NCBI GenBank assembly: GCA_035581425.1
Contig: DATJVP010000066.1
Coordinates: forward strand, 1 to 11,482
DNA length: 11,482 nt
Direction of reading: 5' to 3'
DNA from: DASZHJ01 sp035581425
GTDB taxonomy: Bacteria > Pseudomonadota > Alphaproteobacteria > ATCC43930 > CGMCC-115725
In this document: in pieces, positions 7,317-11,482 of the stretch
How positions within the stretch are numbered: the stretch's first letter is position 1
How the letters are laid out: each line of letters starts with the position of its first letter
The notes under the pieces: generated by a model
Told to the model about the DNA's origin: nothing
Database searches by the model: none
What the model saw: the letters and a program-made list of their open reading frames with translations, nothing else
Position numbers and translations under genes: made by a program

Positions 7317-8410
7317 TGGCGGGCCTCCCCAAGCACGAGATCGGCGAGCCGCTCGGCGGCATCGGGCCGCCCGAGTGCGAGCGCGCGCTTTGCCGCCTCC
7401 GCGAGACTCTCCGGCGCCTTCATGAGCGCAGTCAGACGTGCCGCGAGCGCTTCCGCCGTGAATTGCGCCTGCGGCATCACCCAAGCCGCACCCGCTGCTT
7501 CGAGTGCGCGCGCGTTCGAGGTTTGGTGATCGTCCGCGGCGTAGAGATAAGGCACGAGGATCGCCGGACGCCCGAGCACCGCGAGTTCCGCCACGGTCGA
7601 GGCGCCGGCGCGGGTGATCGCGAGCTGCGCGCGCACGAGACGCTCCGGCACGTCCTCGAAGAAGGGCCGCAGCTCCGTGGCGATGCCGCTCGCGGCATAG
7701 GCCGCGCGAACGGCCTCGAGGTCCTCGGGACGCGCCTGCTGCGAGAGCCGAAGGCGTCGCTTCAAGGTCGTCTCGAGGTGCGCGAGCGCCGCGGGTACGA
7801 CCTCGCTGAGGACGTGCGCGCCTTGGCTGCCGCCGAGTACCAACAGCTCGAAGGGCTCATCGCCGCGCGAGACGACGTAGGGAGCGCCGCGCAGCGCCGC
7901 GACCGCGGGCCGGACGGGATTTCCGGTCTCGACGATGCGGGGGCGGTCGGTTGGGCGGACGCCCGCGACCTCCGCGAAGGAAGTTGCGATCCGGCGCACG
8001 CGCGGCGCCAGCAGACGGTTCGCGCGCCCCAGCAGCGCGTTCTGCTCGTGGATCACCGTCGGAAGCTTCTGTCGCGTCGCCGCGAGCATCGTCGGCACCG
8101 AGGGGTATCCCCCGAAACCCACCACCGCCGAGGGGACGAGGGCACGGAGACGCCGGCCGGCCTCGAGCGTGCCGAGCGCAAGCTCCGCGAGACCCAGCGC
8201 CTTGCGCAGGAGCCCGCCGCCGATTCGCGCCGCGCGGACGCGATGAAGGGCGACGCCCGGGAGGCGCTGGCCAAAGGCTTCGCCGCGGCTGTCGGTCATG
8301 AGCGCGACCGTCCGGCCGCGGCTCAGCAACGCGCGAGCGAGCGCTTCCGCCGGGAACATGTGGCCGCCGGTGCCGCCGGCTGCAAGCACGACCACGCCCT
8401 CGCCGCTCAT
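7313..8410 (-). CDS. murG: Lipid II synthase MurG (GlcNAc transferase)
   Basis: Peripheral membrane GT-B glycosyltransferase that moves GlcNAc from UDP-GlcNAc onto lipid I to make lipid II at the cytoplasmic face of the inner membrane. The product is 365 aa, the usual length. The N-terminal acceptor domain has the glycine loop AAGGTGGHMFPA at about 10-21 (H17 conserved), then GFGGYPSVP and HEQNALLGRAN. The C-terminal donor domain has VLGGSQGA, TRAGASTVAEL, and the uracil/ribose-side DDHQTSNA. The ATG at 8410 overlaps the ftsW stop as ATGA, and the open frame upstream of it is an out-of-frame shadow of ftsW. The ribosome binding site is weak (GGGGTCGAGG), so translation is probably coupled to ftsW. 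The stop overlaps the murC start. Confidence 0.97.
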   Translation of the reverse strand: MSGEGVVVLAAGGTGGHMFPAEALARALLSRGRTVALMTDSRGEAFGQRLPGVALHRVRAARIGGGLLRKALGLAELALGTLEAGRRLRALVPSAVVGFGGYPSVPTMLAATRQKLPTVIHEQNALLGRANRLLAPRVRRIATSFAEVAGVRPTDRPRIVETGNPVRPAVAALRGAPYVVSRGDEPFELLVLGGSQGAHVLSEVVPAALAHLETTLKRRLRLSQQARPEDLEAVRAAYAASGIATELRPFFEDVPERLVRAQLAITRAGASTVAELAVLGRPAILVPYLYAADDHQTSNARALEAAGAAWVMPQAQFTAEALAARLTALMKAPESLAEAAKRALALGRPDAAERLADLVLGEARQ

Positions 8411-9531
8411 GCCTCGACCCCGCCGAAGCGACGCCGCGTCAGCGCCAAGGCCATGCCCATCCCGAGCCCCAGCGCGAGCATCGAGGAGCCGCCGTAGGAG
8501 ATGAACGGCAAGGTCATGCCCTTGGTCGGCATGAGGTGGAGCGTCGAGGCCATATTGATCACGGCCTGCAGCCCGAATTGCACGAAGAGCCCGGTCGCCG
8601 CCAGCACCACGAAGAAGTTGTGCTCCTGCAGCATCCGCGCGAATCCCCGGAGCACGATGAAGGCGAAGAGCGCGACGATGGCGAGGCAGGCGACGAGGCC
8701 GAGCTCCTCGCCCGCGACCGCAAAGACGAAATCCGCATGCGCGTCCGGCAGTGAGCCCTTGACCGTGCCCTCGCCCGGCCCCTGCCCCCAAAGCCCGCCG
8801 TGCATGAAGGCTTCCATCGAGCGGTTCACCTGATAGCCGTCGCCGCCGTCGCCGCGATCGAAGAACTGGTTGATGCGGAGCGCCACGTGCGAGAACGCGA
8901 AGTAGGCGCCGGTGAGTGCGAGGACGCCGCAGCCCACACCGGCCACGACCCAGTAGAGTCGCAGCCCTGCCAAGAAGAATTGCGTGAACCAAACCGCCGC
9001 CACGACTGCCGCCATGCCAAGATCGGGCTGCTTCACGAGCATCCCCACGACGACGAGGAAGAGTCCGATCGCGACGGCATTCCCCGGAAAGCGCGGATTG
9101 AGGCGCTGCTCCGAGAACATCCAGGCCGCCACCACCGCGAAGCTCGGCTTCACGAACTCCGAGGGCTGCAGCGCGAAGCCCGGGAGATTGATCCAGCGCC
9201 GCGCGCCCTTGATCTCGACGCCGGCGACGAAGGTGAAGGCGACCAGCAGCAGCGACGCCAGGAACACGACGACCGCGATCCGCCGTATCGTCTTCGGCGT
9301 CTGCAGCGACACCACGAAAAGCGTCGCTGCCGCGAGCGGGAGTACCAGGAAATAGCGCTTCACGAAATGCAGGCTGTCGGTGCCGATGCGCTCCGCGACC
9401 GCGGGGCTCGCGGCCATCACCAAGAGGGAGCCGAAGCCGACCAGCGCCAGCAGCGCCGCGAGCGTCCAGCGGTCGACGCTCCACCACCACTCCGCGAGCG
9501 CGCTGCGATCGGTGCGGGCGAAGGCGGTCAT
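8407..9531 (-). CDS. ftsW: SEDS-family septal peptidoglycan polymerase FtsW
   Basis: Polytopic inner membrane protein of the SEDS family. With FtsI it polymerises lipid II into septal glycan strands. The product is 374 aa with roughly ten hydrophobic segments. Family motifs are RRWINLPGFALQPSEFVK (about 111-128), KQPDLG (167-172), YQVNRSMEAF (233-242), WGQGPGEGTVKGSLPDAHAD (248-267), and the C-terminal PTKGMTLPFISYGGSS. D267 aligns with the aspartate essential for polymerase activity in RodA and FtsW. The local motif reads LPDAHADF where E. coli-type proteins have LPEAHTDF, a conservative change. The ATG at 9531 forms an ATGA overlap with the murD stop. The frame is open further up to 9618, but that part is an out-of-frame shadow of murD. 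RodA is the main alternative, but the dcw position and GEGTVKGSLPDAH favour FtsW. Confidence 0.96.
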   Translation of the reverse strand: MTAFARTDRSALAEWWWSVDRWTLAALLALVGFGSLLVMAASPAVAERIGTDSLHFVKRYFLVLPLAAATLFVVSLQTPKTIRRIAVVVFLASLLLVAFTFVAGVEIKGARRWINLPGFALQPSEFVKPSFAVVAAWMFSEQRLNPRFPGNAVAIGLFLVVVGMLVKQPDLGMAAVVAAVWFTQFFLAGLRLYWVVAGVGCGVLALTGAYFAFSHVALRINQFFDRGDGGDGYQVNRSMEAFMHGGLWGQGPGEGTVKGSLPDAHADFVFAVAGEELGLVACLAIVALFAFIVLRGFARMLQEHNFFVVLAATGLFVQFGLQAVINMASTLHLMPTKGMTLPFISYGGSSMLALGLGMGMALALTRRRFGGVEA

Positions 9532-10913
9532 TGCCGCGCCCCCGGAAGCATTTCGACAAGCGCGCGAAAGGCGTCGCCGCGCACCTCGAAGTTCGCGAAT
9601 TGATCGAAGGAGGCGCAAGCCGGCGAGAGCAGCACCACGGCACCCGCGGCGCCCTCTGCGCGAGCCGTTGCGCTGGCCGCAGTGACGGCAGTTGCGAGGT
9701 CGCCGACTTCGCTGTGCGCGACTGCGCGGCCGAGAGTCGCCGCGAAATCCGCTGCGGCAGCGCCGATCAGGAAGGCGTGGCGCATTCGCGGGAAGAACGG
9801 CTTCAGCGAGTGGATGCCGCCTTCCTTGGCAAGGCCGCCCGCGATCCAGTAGATCGTGTCGTAGCAGGCGAGCGCCTTCGCCGCCGCATCGGCATTGGTC
9901 GCCTTGCTGTCGTTGACATAGCGGATGCCGTCGATCGTCGCGACGAGCTCCTGGCGGTGGGCGAGTCCGGGGAAGGTCTCGATGCCCTTCACCGCGGCGT
10001 CGACCTCGACGCCAACGCGGCGCACGGTCGCGAAGGCGGCGGCGGTGTTCTGCCAGTTGTGCCGGCCGGGGAGCCGCGGCGCGCGGCGCATTTCCATCAC
10101 CCGCTCGGGCTTTGCCGCGGTCGCGTCGGTCAGGACCCCGTCGACTACGTAGACGCCGCCCGCGACGGCGCGTTCCGCGGAGATCGGGACCACATCCTGG
10201 CGATGCGCCTTGCCGAGATCGTCGGCGATGCCGCGGCAGGTCTCGTCGTCGACGCCGACCACCGCCGTCTGCGGCGATTTCTGGTGCAGGAAGATTCGCT
10301 TCTTCGCGGCGACGTAGCCCTCCATCCCGCCGTGACGGTCGAGGTGGTCGGGCGTCACGTTGAGGAGCACCGCCACGTCGCAGGCGAGCGACCGCGTGAG
10401 CTCGAGCTGGTAGGAGCTCATCTCGAGAACGTAGATGCCATCCTCGCCGAGCGGTGCGAAGCTGAGCACGGGCACGCCGAGATTGCCGCCGACCTCCACG
10501 CGCTTCCCGCTCGAAGCGAGGATGTGGCCGATGAGCGCGGTGGTCGTGGACTTGCCGTTGGTGCCGGTGATGCCGACGTAGCGCGCCGCGGGCTCGCTCT
10601 TGGCGAGAAGCTCGATATCGCCGATCACGGGCACGCCCGCGGCCTTCGCAGCGGCGGCGGCGGGATGCGGCTTCGGGTGCGTGTGCGGAATTCCCGGCGA
10701 GAGCACCAGCGCCGCCATGCCCTCCCAGTCGATCTCTGCGGGAGGCTCGACGGCGATCCCCGCTCCGGCAACCGCCGCACGCTTCTCTGCGGCGTCGTCC
10801 CAGGCGTGAACGCGGGCGCCGCCCGCGGCAAGCGCCTTGGCGGCGGCGAGGCCCGAGCGCGCGAGGCCTACCACCGCCACATCCTTGCCTTCATATGCGC
10901 GGACCGGAATCAT
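9528..10913 (-). CDS. murD: UDP-N-acetylmuramoylalanine--D-glutamate ligase MurD
   Basis: ATP-dependent Mur ligase of the cytoplasm that adds D-glutamate to UDP-MurNAc-L-alanine, the step after MurC. From the chosen start the product is 461 aa. The N-terminal UDP-binding fold starts VAVVGLARSGLAAAKAL (12-28). The ATP P-loop GTNGKSTT is at 117-124, with K121 contacting phosphate. MSSYQLE and NVTPDHLDRHG follow in the central domain. GRHNWQN, VNDSKATN and LSPACASFDQF mark the C-terminal domain, the last being typical of MurD. Two starts are possible: a GTG at 10922 that overlaps the mraY stop, and an ATG at 10913. The ATG is preferred because GAGGTGA (10919-10925) sits 5 bases upstream as a ribosome binding site, overlapping the mraY stop codon. 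The GTG start would add only 3 residues. The stop overlaps the ftsW start. Confidence 0.96.
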   Translation of the reverse strand: MIPVRAYEGKDVAVVGLARSGLAAAKALAAGGARVHAWDDAAEKRAAVAGAGIAVEPPAEIDWEGMAALVLSPGIPHTHPKPHPAAAAAKAAGVPVIGDIELLAKSEPAARYVGITGTNGKSTTTALIGHILASSGKRVEVGGNLGVPVLSFAPLGEDGIYVLEMSSYQLELTRSLACDVAVLLNVTPDHLDRHGGMEGYVAAKKRIFLHQKSPQTAVVGVDDETCRGIADDLGKAHRQDVVPISAERAVAGGVYVVDGVLTDATAAKPERVMEMRRAPRLPGRHNWQNTAAAFATVRRVGVEVDAAVKGIETFPGLAHRQELVATIDGIRYVNDSKATNADAAAKALACYDTIYWIAGGLAKEGGIHSLKPFFPRMRHAFLIGAAAADFAATLGRAVAHSEVGDLATAVTAASATARAEGAAGAVVLLSPACASFDQFANFEVRGDAFRALVEMLPGARQ

Positions 10914-10918
10914 CGCGC

Positions 10919-10925
10919 TCACCTC
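10919..10925 (-). promoter_or_regulatory. Ribosome binding site of murD overlapping the mraY stop
   Basis: GAGGTGA on the minus strand, 5 bases before the ATG at 10911-10913. Its last three bases are the mraY stop codon, so a ribosome ending mraY sits on this site. It favours the ATG over the GTG at 10922 as murD start. Confidence 0.65.
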
Positions 10926-11482
10926 AGCTTCAGCGTCGCGAGGCCCGCGATCGCGAGGATCGAGGCGATGATCCAGAAGCGGATGACGATGGTCGGCTCC
11001 TCCCAGCCCTTCTTCTCGAAGTGGTGGTGGAGCGGCGCCATGCGGAAGACGCGCTTGCCCGTGAGCTTGTAGCTCGCGACCTGCACGATCACCGAGACCG
11101 TCTCCAGCACGAAGAGGCCGCCGATGATCGCGAGCACGATCTCGTGCTTGGTGACGACGGCGATGACGCCGAGCGCGGCGCCGATCGAGAGCGAGCCGGT
11201 ATCGCCCATGAACACCATGGCCGGCGGCGCGTTGAACCAGAGGAAGCCCAGCGCGGCCCCGACCATCGCGCCGCAGAACACCGCGAGCTCGCCGCTACCG
11301 GGGACGTATTGGAGCTGGAGGTATTCCGCGAAGATGCGGTTGCCTACGAGATAGGCGATCAAGCCGAAGCAGCCCGCCGCGATCATCGCGGGGACGATGG
11401 CGAGCCCGTCGAGCCCGTCCGTGAGATTGACGGCGTTCGAGGCGCCGGTGATCACGATCACCGCGAGCGGCACGAAAAACCA
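10919..11482 (-). CDS. mraY: Phospho-MurNAc-pentapeptide transferase MraY (C-terminal half, cut by window edge)
   Basis: Polytopic inner membrane enzyme that transfers phospho-MurNAc-pentapeptide from UDP to undecaprenyl phosphate, making lipid I. Only the last 187 residues are present, about half of the usual 360. The true start lies beyond position 11482. The frame is open to the edge (it begins WFFVPLAV), so the GTG at 11473 is not the start. Visible motifs are NAVNLTDGLDGLA, with the aspartates of the active site region, then FLWFNAPPAMVFMGDTGSLS, which contains the conserved metal-site aspartate, and the cytoplasmic loop FRMAPLHHHFEKKGWEE with the HHH motif. Several strongly hydrophobic segments separate these. 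The TGA stop lies 5 bases before the murD ATG. It makes the lipid-linked substrate for MurG. Confidence 0.97.
   Translation of the reverse strand, partial: WFFVPLAVIVITGASNAVNLTDGLDGLAIVPAMIAAGCFGLIAYLVGNRIFAEYLQLQYVPGSGELAVFCGAMVGAALGFLWFNAPPAMVFMGDTGSLSIGAALGVIAVVTKHEIVLAIIGGLFVLETVSVIVQVASYKLTGKRVFRMAPLHHHFEKKGWEEPTIVIRFWIIASILAIAGLATLKLR

Noticed and set aside
7094..8497. Plus-strand frame of 467 codons antisense to murG and the start of murC
   Set aside because: Arg-rich low-complexity translation opposite well-conserved MurG motifs.
9531..11072. Plus-strand frame of 513 codons antisense to murD and mraY
   Set aside because: Antisense shadow of two certain genes; no family features.
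11471..11473. GTG as the start of a short membrane protein at the window edge
   Set aside because: The frame is open to the edge, and the protein is plainly the second half of MraY, so the true start lies outside.

Overview
The window is ordinary core-genome DNA: the distal part of a division and cell wall (dcw) gene cluster from a high-GC (about two thirds G+C by eye) Gram-negative bacterium. The gene order, the long Ala/Pro-rich FtsZ linker, the FtsZ tail ending LLEIPAFLRRQAN and the MurB type all fit an Alphaproteobacterium, perhaps near Rhodospirillales or Hyphomicrobiales. I cannot name the genus. I see no mobile element, tRNA, rRNA, CRISPR array or previously undescribed system.

All ten genes lie on the minus strand, so transcription runs from high to low coordinates: mraY (5' part outside the window), murD, ftsW, murG, murC, murB, ddl, ftsQ, ftsA, ftsZ. 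Packing is extreme. Six junctions are ATGA stop/start overlaps, ddl/ftsQ overlap by 13 bases, and murD starts 5 bases after mraY. The only real gap among the genes is 81 bases between ftsA and ftsZ, and it carries a perfect 11-bp inverted repeat.

The genes form one pathway. MurB, MurC and MurD build UDP-MurNAc-peptide, and Ddl makes the D-Ala-D-Ala dipeptide that the downstream ligase MurF (not in the window) adds. MraY and MurG make lipid I and lipid II at the inner face of the membrane. FtsW polymerises lipid II into septal glycan. FtsQ, FtsA and FtsZ form and anchor the divisome. murE, murF, ftsI and ftsL are expected upstream, beyond position 11482.

The 192 bases after the ftsZ stop hold two tandem GC-rich hairpins (103-176), then a sharply AT-rich stretch (41-90, 28% GC by hand count). 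That stretch looks like a promoter region for the next gene, which in Alphaproteobacteria is commonly lpxC but is not in the window. The plus strand has many long open frames. They are antisense shadows created by high-GC codon usage.
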